Source of the DNA: Corynebacterium sp. zg-331
GTDB lineage: Bacteria > Actinomycetota > Actinomycetes > Mycobacteriales > Mycobacteriaceae
Length of the DNA: 64,000 nucleotides
Reading direction: 5' to 3'
Assembly: GCF_014267345.1 (NCBI RefSeq)
Contig: NZ_JACMYD010000004.1
Span: 62,001-126,000, forward strand
Shown: piece after piece, positions 41,961 through 55,101 of the stretch
Layout: each line of letters begins with the position of its first letter
Numbering within the stretch: position 1 is the first letter of the stretch
Position numbers and translations under genes: made by a program
Notes under the pieces: model-generated
Told to the model about the DNA's origin: nothing
The model's database searches: none
Seen by the model: the letters and a program-made list of their open reading frames with translations, nothing else

Positions 41961-43727
41961 GTGACCACACCGGAGAATGCCGCCCCCTCGGGCGGTTCCG
42001 AGCACAACCTGGCGAGCCTACGCATTCCCGAATTACGAGCCATGGCCGCGAGCATGGGGTTGAAAGGAATATCGGGGCTGCGAAAATCCGAACTGATTGA
42101 TGCCATCGAGGGGCGGGGACCGCACGCAGATACCCGGAGGGAGAACACGAGGATCATGGCGAAGGAACCAGAGGAATTGGTTGATCGGGTCATCGTGGAT
42201 CACGCCCCCGAGGAAAGCGATCGGCGCGAGGCCTCCGATCGTCGCCGCACCGAGGCCCCGCAGGTCCGAGCCGAGGAGGGGACGCGCAACGAGGAACAGT
42301 CGGAGGGGCATCACTACGAGTCGCGCGCCGCCGCGCGCCGCGCGCGCCGCAACCGCGCTCGCCAGCAGCACCGGGAGGATCACCACGGCGCCGAGCAGGG
42401 CTCCGAGGAGACCCAGGCGGATCAGGATCGCCGCGAGGGGCGCGAGCAGACCGAACAGCGCGCCGGGCGCAATAATCGCCGTAACAATCGGCGCAACAAT
42501 CGGAGGGGCCGCCAGAGCGAGGGTGGCCGCGAGGGCAACGAGCCGCTGGCCCCCGAGGAACTGGAGCAGGTTGCCGGCATCCTGGACATGGTAGATAACA
42601 ACGTGGCCTTCCTGCGCACCACGGGCTATCATCCTTCCTCCGCGGACGTGTACGTCAGCAACCAGCTGATCCGTAAGTGCGGGTTGCGCGGCGGCGATGC
42701 CATCGTGGGCCAGGTCAAGCAGGGACAGACGCAAACCCGCGGTCACGGGCGTAACAAGCAAAAGTACAACAACCTGGTGCGCGTGGATACCGTCAATGGC
42801 ATGTCGGTGGACGAGGCCCGGCAGCGCCCGCACTTTTCTAAGCTCACCCCGCTGTACCCCAACCAACGCCTGCGCCTGGAGACCGAGCAAAGGATCCTCA
42901 CCACCCGCGTGATCGACCTCATCATGCCCATCGGCAAGGGGCAGCGCGCGTTAATCGTCTCCCCGCCCAAGGCCGGCAAGACCACCATCTTGCAGAACGT
43001 GGCCAACGCGATCTCCACCAATAACCCCGAGTGCTACCTCATGGTGGTGCTGGTAGACGAGCGTCCGGAGGAGGTCACCGATATGCAGCGCTCGGTTCAT
43101 GGCGAGGTGATCGCGTCCACCTTCGATCGCCCGCCGAGCGAGCACACCGCCGTGGCGGAGCTGGCCATCGAGCGGGCCAAGCGCCTGGTGGAGCAGGGGC
43201 GCGACGTGGTGGTGCTGCTGGACTCCATCACCCGCCTGGGCCGGGCCTACAATAACTCCTCCCCGGCCTCCGGTCGCATTCTTTCCGGCGGCGTGGATTC
43301 CAATGCCCTCTACCCCCCCAAACGCTTCCTGGGGGCCGCCCGTAACATCGAAAACGGCGGCAGCCTCACGATCATCGCCACCGCGATGGTGGAGACCGGA
43401 TCGGCGGGCGATACCGTGATCTTCGAGGAGTTCAAGGGCACCGGCAACGCGGAGCTCAAGCTGGATCGCAAGATCTCCGAGCGGCGCGTGTTCCCGGCCG
43501 TAGATGTGGGTCCCTCCGGCACCCGCAAGGACGAGCTGCTGCTGGCCCCGGAGGAGGCCCGGCTGGTGCACAAGCTGCGCCGCATCCTGGCGGCCCTGGA
43601 CAATCAGCAGGCCATCGATCTGCTCATCAAGCAGCTGAAAAAGACCAAGAACAACGGCGAGTTCCTCATGCAGGTGGCCTCCTCCGCACCGATGGCCGCG
43701 CGCGAGGACGAGGAGGATTATTCCTAA
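41961..43727 (+). CDS. rho: Transcription termination factor Rho
   Basis: The 588-residue actinobacterial Rho has an N-terminal SAP-like Rho-N ([14 protein letters not shown]), then an Arg/Asn/Glu-rich insertion (~95-190, with [14 protein letters not shown]), the RNA-binding OB fold ([18 protein letters not shown]), and the RecA-like ATPase with SPPKAGKTT (Lys340) and [10 protein letters not shown]. It terminates untranslated transcripts. The start is GTG 41961, preceded by AAAGGA at five bases; the frame remains open back to 41796, but that segment has no Rho similarity. It is followed after one base by prfA. Confidence 0.95.
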   Translation: MTTPENAAPSGGSEHNLASLRIPELRAMAASMGLKGISGLRKSELIDAIEGRGPHADTRRENTRIMAKEPEELVDRVIVDHAPEESDRREASDRRRTEAPQVRAEEGTRNEEQSEGHHYESRAAARRARRNRARQQHREDHHGAEQGSEETQADQDRREGREQTEQRAGRNNRRNNRRNNRRGRQSEGGREGNEPLAPEELEQVAGILDMVDNNVAFLRTTGYHPSSADVYVSNQLIRKCGLRGGDAIVGQVKQGQTQTRGHGRNKQKYNNLVRVDTVNGMSVDEARQRPHFSKLTPLYPNQRLRLETEQRILTTRVIDLIMPIGKGQRALIVSPPKAGKTTILQNVANAISTNNPECYLMVVLVDERPEEVTDMQRSVHGEVIASTFDRPPSEHTAVAELAIERAKRLVEQGRDVVVLLDSITRLGRAYNNSSPASGRILSGGVDSNALYPPKRFLGAARNIENGGSLTIIATAMVETGSAGDTVIFEEFKGTGNAELKLDRKISERRVFPAVDVGPSGTRKDELLLAPEEARLVHKLRRILAALDNQQAIDLLIKQLKKTKNNGEFLMQVASSAPMAAREDEEDYS

Positions 43728-43728
43728 G

Positions 43729-44802
43729 ATGGCAGGTCAGGTTTCGGCCGTCGATGACGTGCTTTCCGAGTACCAGGGCATCGAGGCGCAGATGGCCGAC
43801 CCCGAGGTGATCGGGGATCAGGGCCAGTTCCGTAAGCTTTCCAAGCGCTACACCCAGCTGCAGCCCATCGTGAAGGTGGCCACCGATCTCGAACAGGTGC
43901 GGGCCGACCTCGCGGACGCCCGAGAGATGGCCCGCGAGGATCGCGAGTTTCAGGCCGAGGTGCAACGCCTGGAGGCCGCCCAGGTGGACCTGGAGGAAAA
44001 ACTGGCGGACCTGTTGGCCCCGCGCGATCCCCATGATGGCGACGACATCATCATGGAGATCAAGGCCGGGGCCGGCGGCGAGGAGGCCGCCCTGTTTGCC
44101 GGGGACCTGGTGCGCATGTACGAGAAGTACGCGGACAAGCACGACTTCGCCTACGAGGTCCTGGGGCTCGCGGAGTCCGATCTTGGCGGAGTCAAGGACA
44201 TGACCCTGTCCATTCGGGCCAAGAATCCCTCCCGCGACGGCGCCTGGAGCGTGTTTAAGTTCGAGGGCGGCGTGCACCGCGTCCAGCGCGTACCGGTCAC
44301 GGAGTCCCAGGGGCGCATTCAGACCTCGGCGGCGGGCGTGCTGGTGTACCCGGAGCCCGACGAGGTGGAGCAGGTGGAGATCGACGAGAAGGACATCCGC
44401 GTCGATGTGTACCGCTCCTCCGGCAAGGGCGGCCAGGGCGTGAACACCACGGACTCTGCCGTGCGCATCACCCATTTGCCCACCGGGCTGGTGGTGACCT
44501 GTCAGAAGGAACGCTCGCAGATTCAAAACAAGGCCCGCGCCATGCAGGTGCTGGCCGCCCGTCTCCAGCAGATCAGGGAGGACGAGGCGCAGGCCGAGGC
44601 CGCCGAGGGGCGTGCCAAGCAGGTGCGCACGATGGATCGCTCCGAGCGCATCCGCACCTATAACTGGCCGGAGAACCGCATCTCCGATCACCGCATCGGG
44701 TTCAAGGCCAATAACCTCGATCAGGTGCTCGACGGTAATCTCGACGACCTGTTCACCGCCCTGCAGGCCGCCGAGCGCGCCGAGCGCCTCGAGGCGGAAT
44801 GA
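43729..44802 (+). CDS. prfA: Peptide chain release factor 1
   Basis: The 357-residue class I release factor reads UAA and UAG. The GGQ motif (234-236) lies in [18 protein letters not shown] and the recognition-loop region in [18 protein letters not shown]. The N-terminal helical domain is complete. It begins one base after the rho stop, and its end overlaps prmC (ATGA); prmC encodes the methyltransferase that modifies the GGQ glutamine. Confidence 0.97.
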   Translation: MAGQVSAVDDVLSEYQGIEAQMADPEVIGDQGQFRKLSKRYTQLQPIVKVATDLEQVRADLADAREMAREDREFQAEVQRLEAAQVDLEEKLADLLAPRDPHDGDDIIMEIKAGAGGEEAALFAGDLVRMYEKYADKHDFAYEVLGLAESDLGGVKDMTLSIRAKNPSRDGAWSVFKFEGGVHRVQRVPVTESQGRIQTSAAGVLVYPEPDEVEQVEIDEKDIRVDVYRSSGKGGQGVNTTDSAVRITHLPTGLVVTCQKERSQIQNKARAMQVLAARLQQIREDEAQAEAAEGRAKQVRTMDRSERIRTYNWPENRISDHRIGFKANNLDQVLDGNLDDLFTALQAAERAERLEAE

Positions 44803-45629
44803 CGCTGCGCGCTCGCCTGGCGCGGGCCTGGGAGGATCTCGCCCGCGCCGGGGTGCCCAGCCCGGAGACGGACGCCCGGGAGATCGCGGCGCACCTCCTG
44901 GGCTGCCCCCCGCTGGAGGTGGGGTGGCGGCCGGGGACGCTTCCCGCGCAGTACGAGGATTTGGTGGCGCGGCGGGTCGCCCGCGAACCGCTGCAGCACA
45001 TCCTGGGGTGGGCCCCCTTTGGGCCGCTGACCCTGGAGGTGGGTCCGGGGGTGTTCATTCCTCGCCCGGAGACCGAGGTGCTGGCCGATTGGGCGGTCCG
45101 CGTGCTGCGCGGCATCGATAGGCCCCTGGTGGTGGATCTGTGCACGGGATCCGGCGCGCTGGCGGCCTACATCGCGTATGCCCGCGGTGACGCCCGCGTG
45201 ATCGCGGTGGAACGCAGCCCCGAGGCGGCCGAGTGGGCGCGGCGCAACCTAGGCCCACGGGGGGTGGAGCTGCGCGAGGGCGATGCCACCGACCCCCGCT
45301 TGTTGGCCGACGTGGCCGGCCGGGTAAACCTGGTGGTGAGCAACCCACCGTATGTACCCTGCAGCCAGGGCCTGCCCGCCGAAGTCTATCACGATCCGCC
45401 CGAGGCGGTTTTTGCCGGAACAGACGGGATGAGCGTGATTCGGCGCCTGGTGGGTCCCGCGGCGCAGCTGTTGGCGCCCGGGGGACGCCTGGGCATCGAG
45501 CACGACGACGCCACCGCCGGGCTCACGGCGGACCTGGTGGCGCGGTGCGCGGATCTCAGCGGTCCTGTGGCCCTCAAGGATCTCTCCGGTAGGGATCGTT
45601 TTGTCACGGCGAGTAAGCTGAGCAACTGA
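44799..45629 (+). CDS. prmC: Release factor glutamine methyltransferase PrmC (HemK)
   Basis: The 276-residue SAM-dependent methyltransferase has the N-terminal helical domain ([23 protein letters not shown]), motif [16 protein letters not shown] (~108-122) and the catalytic NPPY (182-185). It methylates the GGQ glutamine of RF1 and RF2. The ATGA overlap with prfA indicates coupled translation. Confidence 0.95.
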   Translation: MTLRARLARAWEDLARAGVPSPETDAREIAAHLLGCPPLEVGWRPGTLPAQYEDLVARRVAREPLQHILGWAPFGPLTLEVGPGVFIPRPETEVLADWAVRVLRGIDRPLVVDLCTGSGALAAYIAYARGDARVIAVERSPEAAEWARRNLGPRGVELREGDATDPRLLADVAGRVNLVVSNPPYVPCSQGLPAEVYHDPPEAVFAGTDGMSVIRRLVGPAAQLLAPGGRLGIEHDDATAGLTADLVARCADLSGPVALKDLSGRDRFVTASKLSN

Positions 45630-45669
45630 CCGTGAAGACACCGCCGCGACCCGCAAGGGTAGGAAAGGG

Positions 45670-46353
45670 GTGGACCCGATGGGGGCCATCGTGAGTTGCA
45701 TGGATGCCCGCACCCGCGCACAGATCATCGCCGCCGCCGCGCAGCGCGCGCGGGAGGGCGCGCTGGTGGTGCTGCCCACCGACACCCTCTACGGAATCGG
45801 CGCGGATGCCTTCAACAACGAGGCGGTGGCCGCCCTGCTGGCTACCAAGCGGCGCGGATCGGACTATCCGGTGCCGGTGTTGGTGGGCTCCTGGGACACC
45901 CTGGCCGGACTGGTGGATTCCTTGAGCCAGACCGCGCGTACCCTCGTGGAGGCCTTTTGGCCCGGCGGGTTGTCCCTGGTGGTGCGCCAGGCCCCCTCGC
46001 TGCCCTGGAATCTGGGTGATACCCAGGGCACGGTGATGGTGCGGATGCCCAATCACCCGGTGGCCCTGCAGCTGCTGCGCGAGGTCGGCCCGATGGCGGT
46101 ATCCTCCGCCAATCTGCACGGTCATCAGCCTCCCATCACGGCCGGTGAGGCGCGGCGCCAGTTGGGCGACGCCGTCGATACCTACCTCGACGCCGGGCGT
46201 GCCACGGTGGGTAAGCCCTCGACCATCGTCGATCTCACGGCGCAGGAACCCGTGATCCTGCGCGAGGGTGCCCTCAGCGCCGGCAGGATCGCGGAGGCAC
46301 TCGGCATCCCCGAGGGGGAGCTGCGCGTTCGAGACTCCGGGGGAGCGGCCTAG
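45670..46353 (+). CDS. L-threonylcarbamoyladenylate synthase (Sua5/YrdC/YciO family)
   Basis: The 227-residue YrdC-fold enzyme makes threonylcarbamoyl-AMP for the t6A37 tRNA modification. The core is VVLPTDTLYGIGADAFN (~35-51) with KRRGSDYPVPVLVGS, and WPGGLSLVV and SSANLHG follow. No C-terminal Sua5 domain is present. GTG 45670 is supported by AGGAAAGG just upstream; ATG 45679 in the same frame is equally possible. It sits between prmC and wecA. Confidence 0.88.
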   Translation: MDPMGAIVSCMDARTRAQIIAAAAQRAREGALVVLPTDTLYGIGADAFNNEAVAALLATKRRGSDYPVPVLVGSWDTLAGLVDSLSQTARTLVEAFWPGGLSLVVRQAPSLPWNLGDTQGTVMVRMPNHPVALQLLREVGPMAVSSANLHGHQPPITAGEARRQLGDAVDTYLDAGRATVGKPSTIVDLTAQEPVILREGALSAGRIAEALGIPEGELRVRDSGGAA

Positions 46354-47511
46354 ATGGCGGTGGGGGTGGCGGGTGTGCCGCTGCGGGAGCTGGGGCTGGT
46401 GCTCCTGGTGGCTGCGGCGGTGACCTTCCTGAGCACCGGGGCCGTGCGCTACCTGGTGCTGCGCTCGGGCCGAGTGGCGGAGATCCGGGCTCGCGATGTT
46501 CACGTACAACCCACCCCCAGTCTGGGCGGGGTGGCGATGTTCACCGGCTTTCTCTCCGCCGTGCTGGTGGCCAATCAGCTGCCCGCGCTCACCCGTGGTT
46601 TTATGCCGATCACCCCGGAGATGAACGCCGTGGTGTGGGCCGGGGCGGCGATCGTGGTGGTGGGCATCATCGATGATTCGTACGAACTCGATGCCTTGAC
46701 CAAGCTCATCGGGCAGCTGCTGGGCGCGGTGGTGATGAGCCTGCTGGGCTTGTCCTGGACGCTGCTGTACTTTCCGGCGGGGGAGGGTACCACGGTGGTA
46801 CTAGATCAAGTCCAGTCTACGGTCTTGACCGTTTTCTTTACCGTGCTGCTCATCAATGCAGTGAACTTTGTCGATGGGCTCGACGGCCTGGCCGCGGGAC
46901 TGGGCATGATCGCCGGTGGAGCGATCCTGCTCTTTTCCTTGACCGTCCTGCACGATCAGGGCGGGGCCGTCTCCGCCTATCCCCCGGCGATCATCGCCGC
47001 GGGACTGGTGGGTATGTGCGCGGGCTTTCTGCCGCACAATTTTGAGCCCTCGCGGATCTTTATGGGGGACTCCGGTTCCATGCTCATCGGCCTACTGTTG
47101 GCGGCGGCCTCCACCTCGGCCTCGGGCAAGATCAATATGTCCCTGTACGGCGCGGTGGACGTGGTGGCCCTCATGAGCCCCTTGATCGTGGTGCTAGCGG
47201 CGGTCTTTGTGCCGGTGCTCGACCTGGTGATGGCGGTGGTGCGCCGCTTGGCTCAGGGGCGGTCCCCCTTCTCCGCCGATCGCCTGCATCTGCATCATCG
47301 CCTGCTCTCCCTAGGCCACACGCACCGACGCACGGTGCTGGTGCTCTACCTGTGGGTCTCGGTGGTGGCCTTTGGGGCGGTGGCCTTTTCCGTGGTCCCG
47401 CCCTCGGTCGCGCTCGGCGGCACCGCGCTTGCCCTGCTGGCGGCCGCGGGGCTCACGGCGGTTCCGCTGCGGCGACGACGCCGGGCCGCTCACGGCTTAG
47501 ACGCGCGGTAG
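46354..47511 (+). CDS. wecA: Undecaprenyl-phosphate GlcNAc-1-phosphate transferase (WecA/Rfe)
   Basis: The 385-residue polyprenol-phosphate:sugar-1-phosphate transferase has eleven hydrophobic helices. Signatures are VVVGIIDDSYELDALTKLIG (DD motif, ~100-120), NAVNFVDGLDGLAAGLG (~165) and the Mg2+ loop, ending at FMGDSGSMLIG and HLHHRLLSLGH. It starts the decaprenyl-linked GlcNAc lipid that primes arabinogalactan synthesis in mycolate bacteria. It begins directly after the TAG of the Sua5-like gene. Its own TAG is part of the -10 hexamer of the next gene. Confidence 0.92.
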   Translation: MAVGVAGVPLRELGLVLLVAAAVTFLSTGAVRYLVLRSGRVAEIRARDVHVQPTPSLGGVAMFTGFLSAVLVANQLPALTRGFMPITPEMNAVVWAGAAIVVVGIIDDSYELDALTKLIGQLLGAVVMSLLGLSWTLLYFPAGEGTTVVLDQVQSTVLTVFFTVLLINAVNFVDGLDGLAAGLGMIAGGAILLFSLTVLHDQGGAVSAYPPAIIAAGLVGMCAGFLPHNFEPSRIFMGDSGSMLIGLLLAAASTSASGKINMSLYGAVDVVALMSPLIVVLAAVFVPVLDLVMAVVRRLAQGRSPFSADRLHLHHRLLSLGHTHRRTVLVLYLWVSVVAFGAVAFSVVPPSVALGGTALALLAAAGLTAVPLRRRRRAAHGLDAR

Positions 47512-47514
47512 AAT
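47509..47514 (+). promoter_or_regulatory. -10 hexamer TAGAAT for atpI, overlapping the wecA stop codon
   Basis: TAGAAT begins with the wecA TAG stop and ends seven bases before GTG 47522, so the ATP-synthase-associated gene is likely leaderless. Confidence 0.5.
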
Positions 47515-47521
47515 CTCCCGG

Positions 47522-47953
47522 GTGAGTGACGTGCGAGAAGAAGACTTCGATGATCCCCGCCGCCCGCTGTTGCGCGCGCTGCGTCTGGGAAGCGGCGCCC
47601 TGGCCGCGATCACGGTGGTATCGCTGGTCGTGTGGGGGTGGGTCGCAGGCTTGCCCGGGGTCTGGGGAGTGCTCGTCGGTGCAGCGGTGGGGGGAGGCTT
47701 CGTGCTTCTGACGGCGGCCAGCGTGTTGATGACCGCGCGTACCTCGCCGCAGACGACCGGGGTGGTGGTGCTCGGCGGCTGGTTGCTCAAGCTCGTGGTG
47801 GTGCTGGTGGTGATGTGGGGGATTTCCGGCCTCGATTTCTACGATCGGTGGTCGTTGCTGGTCACCGTGGTAGTGGTGCTGGTGGTGGTGCTGGTCACGG
47901 AGACCTGGGGCGTGATGACCTCGCGCGTTACCTATACCAATTCCAGATCCTGA
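47522..47953 (+). CDS. ATP synthase protein I-like membrane protein
   Basis: The 143-residue protein has four hydrophobic helices (ITVVSLVVWGWVAG; GVLVGAAVGGGFVLLTAASVL; VLGGWLLKLVVVLVVMWG; LLVTVVVVLVVVLVTE) between short charged ends. Position directly before atpB and the four-helix layout fit AtpI (UncI), which assists c-ring assembly or Mg2+ supply in other bacteria. GTG 47522 is chosen from the -10 position. Confidence 0.75.
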   Translation: MSDVREEDFDDPRRPLLRALRLGSGALAAITVVSLVVWGWVAGLPGVWGVLVGAAVGGGFVLLTAASVLMTARTSPQTTGVVVLGGWLLKLVVVLVVMWGISGLDFYDRWSLLVTVVVVLVVVLVTETWGVMTSRVTYTNSRS

Positions 47954-48329
47954 GGCGTTGGGTACCCGGGGCGCGGGGGAGGGGTGAGCGTGTGAGATTC
48001 CCTGGGGTGATCGTGCTCATCGGCTGGGGTTGCGCTGAGAAAACGGTCTCGTGGGGGAGGGTAGTGCCGTACGGCACCCGAAAACGGGGGTGAAGCCGGA
48101 TAAGTGGATCGCCACCGCAGCTGCTAGTATGTAGCGCGGGTAACCCGTCCATCGCTTTTCCTGGCGGCCGCAGGCTGCGTGAGGGGCGAGGATCCTACCC
48201 CTGGTTTCGTTCCGTAGACGTGCGACGGAGTCCACGGCGGAGCCAGTGAGCATGTAAGACGTCCATCGCACCGTGGGAGTGTGTCTCCCCACGGCCCGAA
48301 CACGGGAGAGATCGCTGAGCGTTACAACT
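47954..48329 (+). other. atp operon leader with palindrome and hairpin
   Basis: The 376-base gap before atpB holds a perfect 14-bp palindrome GTGCCGTACGGCAC (48064-48077), a TAGTAT hexamer (48125-48130) that could be the main atp promoter, and a hairpin CCGTGGGAG (48271-48279) / CTCCCCACGG (48285-48294). A leader of about 190 bases would result. No gene is supported in it. Confidence 0.45.
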
Positions 48330-49148
48330 TTGGCCTTTAAAGGCGAGTTTCACCCGCCTTCACTGGATCACGAATTCTTCCCGGGGCACGCGAACGACAA
48401 TGGCGAAGCCGTTAATATGTGGTTTACCGGCTTTGCCAACGATTGGTTCGCCCTAGACCGTCTGATGTTCGTCCGCCTCCTGATGGCGGCTATCGTTGCA
48501 CTCTTTTTCGTCATAGCCATGCGGAACCCCAAGCTGGTTCCGTCGGGGCTGCAGAACTTCGCGGAGATCTGCCTGGACTTCGTGCGGGTTCACATCGCCG
48601 AGGACATCCTGGGCAAAAAGGAGGGGCGTCGCTTCCTTCCCTTCATTGCCACGGTATTCTTCCTCGTCTTTGCGATGAACCTGCCCGCGATCATTCCGGG
48701 CCTGAATATCTCGCCCAATGCCCGCATCGGCATGCCGCTGGTGCTGGCCGTCGCGGGATACTTGGTGTTCATCTACGCGGGGGCGAAGCGCTACGGATTT
48801 TTCAAGTTTGTGAAGTCCTCCGTGGTGATCCCGAACTTGCCTCCGCTGCTTCACCTGTTGGTGGTGCCGATCGAGTTCTTCTCCACCTTCATCCTGCGTC
48901 CGGCCACGCTCACCATTCGTCTCATGGCGAATATGCTGGCCGGTCACATGATTCTTGTTCTGCTGTTCTCCGCCACGAACTTCTTCTTCTTCCAGTTCAA
49001 TGGGTGGACGGCTATGTCGGCAGTGACCCTCGTTGCCGCCGTCGCGTTTACGCTCTTCGAGCTACTGGTCATCTTCCTGCAGGCGTACATCTTCGCCCTG
49101 CTCTCGGCCGTGTACATCGAATTGTCGTTGCACGCAGATGAACACTGA
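48330..49148 (+). CDS. atpB: ATP synthase F0 subunit a
   Basis: The 272-residue membrane subunit forms the proton half-channels with the c ring. Family motifs: FLVFAMNLPAIIPGL and the critical-Arg helix RPATLTIRLMANMLAGHMIL, then ELLVIFLQAYIFALLSAVY. TTG 48330 (A-F-K-G-E-F-H) aligns with corynebacterial AtpB starts, but no ribosome binding site is visible before it. The frame is open back to 48273, so the exact start is uncertain. First structural gene of the atp operon. Confidence 0.9.
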   Translation: MAFKGEFHPPSLDHEFFPGHANDNGEAVNMWFTGFANDWFALDRLMFVRLLMAAIVALFFVIAMRNPKLVPSGLQNFAEICLDFVRVHIAEDILGKKEGRRFLPFIATVFFLVFAMNLPAIIPGLNISPNARIGMPLVLAVAGYLVFIYAGAKRYGFFKFVKSSVVIPNLPPLLHLLVVPIEFFSTFILRPATLTIRLMANMLAGHMILVLLFSATNFFFFQFNGWTAMSAVTLVAAVAFTLFELLVIFLQAYIFALLSAVYIELSLHADEH

Positions 49149-49155
49149 TCCTTAT

Positions 49156-49172
49156 CGTCCCGATCAGGGACG
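49156..49172 (+). other. Hairpin between atpB and atpE
   Basis: CGTCCC (49156-49161) / GGGACG (49167-49172) with a five-base loop follows the atpB stop by eight bases. It may mark an mRNA processing or stabilising site before atpE, whose product is needed in ~10 copies. There is no T tract. Confidence 0.4.
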
Positions 49173-49179
49173 GCCCTAA

Positions 49180-49503
<324 letters not shown>

Positions 49504-49536
49504 CAAGTCAGCCACGAAACGAAGGGTCCTTTACAG

Positions 49537-50109
49537 ATGACGGACGTATCAAGCGTTCTGGCGGCGGGCGCGGATCGGCCCTTGCCCCTTTCCGAGGGCA
49601 ATAACCCGATGCTGCCTATGCCGTATGACATCTTCTGGTCCGCCGTGTGCTTCCTTGTTGTCCTGGTGCTTTTCTGGAAGCTCGTTCTTCCTAAGTTCCA
49701 GGAGGTCTTGACCGAGCGCGAGGACAGGATCCAAGGTGGAATCCAGCGCGCGGAGGCCGCACAGGCCGAGGCCAAGGCGGCCCTGGAGAAGTACAACGCC
49801 CAGCTTTCCGACGCCCGCGCGGAGGCCGCGGAGATCCGCGAGCAGGCTCGCGAGCGCGGCAAGCAGATCGAGGCCGAATTGAAGGCCCAGGCGACGGAGG
49901 AGTCCAACCGCATCATCGAGTCCGGCGAGAAGCAGCTTCAGGCCTCCCGCCAGCAGGTGATCACCGAGCTGCGGCAGGAGATGGGGCGCAACTCCATCAC
50001 CCTGGCCGAGAAGCTTCTCGGCGGTGAGCTGTCCGAGGCCACCAAGCGCTCGGGCACCATCGACTCCTTCCTGGCGGACCTCGATTCCGTTGCCCCGGCA
50101 GGAAAGTGA
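49537..50109 (+). CDS. atpF: ATP synthase F0 subunit b
   Basis: The 190-residue stator subunit has an N-terminal membrane helix ([20 protein letters not shown]) and a long charged coiled coil ([20 protein letters not shown] ...), ending [12 protein letters not shown]. It links F0 to F1. An A-G-G-G sequence precedes ATG 49537. atpH starts five bases after its stop. Confidence 0.96.
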   Translation: MTDVSSVLAAGADRPLPLSEGNNPMLPMPYDIFWSAVCFLVVLVLFWKLVLPKFQEVLTEREDRIQGGIQRAEAAQAEAKAALEKYNAQLSDARAEAAEIREQARERGKQIEAELKAQATEESNRIIESGEKQLQASRQQVITELRQEMGRNSITLAEKLLGGELSEATKRSGTIDSFLADLDSVAPAGK

Positions 50110-50114
50110 GCGAT

Positions 50115-50924
50115 ATGCACGCAGCGAGCCGCAAAGCACTGGCAGAGGTAGCGCAGAGCCTGGACAACCAGATCTCCGGCTCCGTGGTCACGGCGGCGAC
50201 CCTGGGCGCCGAGCTCTTTGACGCCGTCGAGTTTCTTGACGATCACCGCAGCCTGCGAGTGGCGGTGGCGGAGGCTTCCTCCACCGCGCAGCAGCGTCAG
50301 GGCCTGATCACCGAGGTCTTTGAGGGCAAGGTGTCCCCGGCCACGCTGATGGTGCTCAAGGAGGCCGCCGGTGCGCGCTGGTCTACCCCGCGCGAATTCC
50401 GCGTCGGCCTGGTGGCCCTGGGCCGCCGTGCACTGCTGCGGGGCGCGGAACTGGAGGGCACGCTGGAGCAGGTGGAGGGCGAGCTCTTTGAGCTCAGCCG
50501 CCTGTTGGAGCACCACCCCGAGCTGACGCAGTTGCTGTCGGAGCGCGCCGTGGCGCGCTCCCGGCAGCGGGGTCTGCTGGCGACCGTGCTCTACGGGAAG
50601 GTGAGCAAGTACACCGAGGCCCTGGCGCTTCAGGTGATCGGTCGCCCCGAGCGCAATCCCATCGACGACGTTGCGGCACTGGCGGCGGAAGCCGCGTGCC
50701 TGCGCGGGCGCACGGTGGCCAAGGTGACCTCGGCGGGACCGCTGAGCGAGAAGCAACGCCAGGCGCTTGCCCAGAAACTGGGTCGCATCTACGGCGCGGA
50801 GATGGACGTGTTTACCGAGGTGGATGAGTCCCTCCTCGGCGGCATGACGATCCGGGTGGGAGACGAGCGCATCGACGGCTCGACCGCCGGCAAGATCCGC
50901 AGGCTCCGCGCCCAGCTGGCCTAG
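50115..50924 (+). CDS. atpH: ATP synthase F1 subunit delta
   Basis: The 269-residue delta subunit is extended relative to the ~180-residue E. coli protein, as is usual in Corynebacterium. It has the OSCP-type N-terminal helices (HAASRKALAEVAQSL) and the conserved C-terminal LLGGMTIRVGDERIDGSTAGKI. It connects the b-stalk to the alpha/beta head. ATG 50115 is preferred (GGAAAG eight bases upstream; matches the corynebacterial start); GTG 50106 overlaps the atpF stop. Confidence 0.93.
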   Translation: MHAASRKALAEVAQSLDNQISGSVVTAATLGAELFDAVEFLDDHRSLRVAVAEASSTAQQRQGLITEVFEGKVSPATLMVLKEAAGARWSTPREFRVGLVALGRRALLRGAELEGTLEQVEGELFELSRLLEHHPELTQLLSERAVARSRQRGLLATVLYGKVSKYTEALALQVIGRPERNPIDDVAALAAEAACLRGRTVAKVTSAGPLSEKQRQALAQKLGRIYGAEMDVFTEVDESLLGGMTIRVGDERIDGSTAGKIRRLRAQLA

Positions 50925-50975
50925 GACCAGAAGAACATTGACGATTTGCACGATTCAACCGAGAGCAGGAAGAAC

Positions 50976-52616
50976 ATGGCGGAGCTGACGATCTCCTCCG
51001 ATGAGATTCGTAGCGCGATAGCGAACTACACCTCGAGCTTCTCCGCGGAGGCCTCCCGTGAGGAGGTCGGCGTGGTCATTTCCACGGCTGATGGCATTGC
51101 CCAGGTTTCGGGTCTGCCTTCCGCGATGACCAACGAGCTGCTTGAGTTCCCCGGCGGCGTGATTGGCGTCGCGCAGAACCTCGAAGCCGATTCCATCGGC
51201 GTGGTGGTTCTGGGTAACTTCGAGTCCCTCAAGGAGGGCGACGAGGTCACGAGGACCGGCGAGGTCCTTTCCATCCCGGTCGGCGACGAGTTCCTCGGCC
51301 GCGTAATCAACCCCCTGGGTCACCCCATCGACGGCCTCGGCGCGATCAACGCCGAGGAGAACCGCGTGCTGGAGCTGCAGGCGCCTACCGTGTTGCAGCG
51401 TCAGCCCGTGGAGGAGCCGATGCAGACCGGCATCAAGGCCATCGATGCCATGACGCCGATCGGCCGCGGTCAGCGCCAGTTGATCATCGGCGACCGCAAG
51501 ACCGGCAAGACGGCCGTCTGTATCGATACCATCTTGAACCAGAAGGCCAACTGGGAATCCGGCGATAAGAACAAGCAGGTGCGCTGCATCTACGTCGCGG
51601 TGGGCCAGAAGGGCTCCACGATCGCCGCGGTGCGCCGCACCCTGGAGGAAAAGGGCGCCCTGGAGTACACTACGATCGTGGCCGCCCCGGCCTCGGACGC
51701 CGCTGGTTTCAAGTGGCTGGCTCCCTTCGCGGGTGCCGCCCTGGGCCAGCACTGGATGTACCAGGGCAATCACGTCCTGGTCATCTACGACGATCTGACC
51801 AAGCAGGCGGAGGCCTACCGCGCGATCTCCCTGCTGCTGCGTCGTCCCCCGGGACGCGAGGCCTACCCCGGTGACGTGTTCTATCTGCATTCCCGCCTCC
51901 TCGAACGCGCGGCCAAGCTGTCGGATGACATGGGCGCGGGTTCGATGACGGCCCTGCCGATCATCGAGACGAAGGCGAATGACGTCTCCGCCTTCATCCC
52001 GACGAACGTGATCTCTATTACGGATGGTCAGGTCTTCCTGGAGTCCGATCTGTTCAACCAGGGCGTGCGCCCGGCGATCAACGTGGGTGTGTCCGTATCC
52101 CGCGTGGGTGGCGCGGCGCAGACCAAGGGCATGAAGAAGGTTGCCGGCTCGCTGCGCCTGGATCTCGCCGCTTACCGCGATCTGGAGGCCTTTGCCACCT
52201 TCGCCTCCGACCTCGACGCCGCGTCCAAGGCGCAGCTTGAGCGCGGACAGCGCCTGGTGGAGCTGCTCAAGCAGCCGGAGAGCTCGCCGCAGCCGGTGGA
52301 ATACCAGATGGTGTCCATCTGGTTGGCCGGCGAGGGCGTCTTTGACGTGGTTCCGGTGGCCGACGTGCGTCGCTTTGAGGCAGAGCTGCAAGAGTACCTG
52401 CACGCCAACGCCCCGCAGGTCTTCGACCAGATCGACGGCGGTGCCGCCCTGAGCGACGAATCCAAGCAGGTCCTGCTCGCCGCCACGGAGGAGTTCACGG
52501 CTTCCTTCCGCACCAGCGATGGCACCCCCGTGATCAACGAGCCCGAGGTGGACGCCCTGGATTCTTCCGAGGTGAAGAAGAACCAGCTCAACGTCTCCCG
52601 TGCTAAGACGGCGTAA
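50976..52616 (+). CDS. atpA: ATP synthase F1 subunit alpha
   Basis: The 546-residue non-catalytic nucleotide-binding subunit has P-loop GDRKTGKT (172-179), [34 protein letters not shown] motifs around 290 and the C-terminal helical domain. AGGAAG precedes ATG 50976 by a few bases; the frame upstream to 50946 is leader. Confidence 0.98.
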   Translation: MAELTISSDEIRSAIANYTSSFSAEASREEVGVVISTADGIAQVSGLPSAMTNELLEFPGGVIGVAQNLEADSIGVVVLGNFESLKEGDEVTRTGEVLSIPVGDEFLGRVINPLGHPIDGLGAINAEENRVLELQAPTVLQRQPVEEPMQTGIKAIDAMTPIGRGQRQLIIGDRKTGKTAVCIDTILNQKANWESGDKNKQVRCIYVAVGQKGSTIAAVRRTLEEKGALEYTTIVAAPASDAAGFKWLAPFAGAALGQHWMYQGNHVLVIYDDLTKQAEAYRAISLLLRRPPGREAYPGDVFYLHSRLLERAAKLSDDMGAGSMTALPIIETKANDVSAFIPTNVISITDGQVFLESDLFNQGVRPAINVGVSVSRVGGAAQTKGMKKVAGSLRLDLAAYRDLEAFATFASDLDAASKAQLERGQRLVELLKQPESSPQPVEYQMVSIWLAGEGVFDVVPVADVRRFEAELQEYLHANAPQVFDQIDGGAALSDESKQVLLAATEEFTASFRTSDGTPVINEPEVDALDSSEVKKNQLNVSRAKTA

Positions 52617-52677
52617 GTAGCGGAGATGATTCCGAATACCATGACCGTCATCAAGCGAGAAGGGAGGAGGGTATTCC

Positions 52678-55094
<2,417 letters not shown>

Positions 55095-55101
55095 GAGAGT
55101 C

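Noticed and set aside
42460..42530. Arg/Asn repeats in rho as a sign of transferred or phage DNA
   Set aside because: Such basic insertions are normal in actinobacterial Rho proteins and the codon use matches neighbours.
48064..48077. Palindrome GTGCCGTACGGCAC as a GlxR site
   Set aside because: GlxR sites follow TGTGA-N6-TCACA; this palindrome does not match. It is reported only as an unexplained palindrome.
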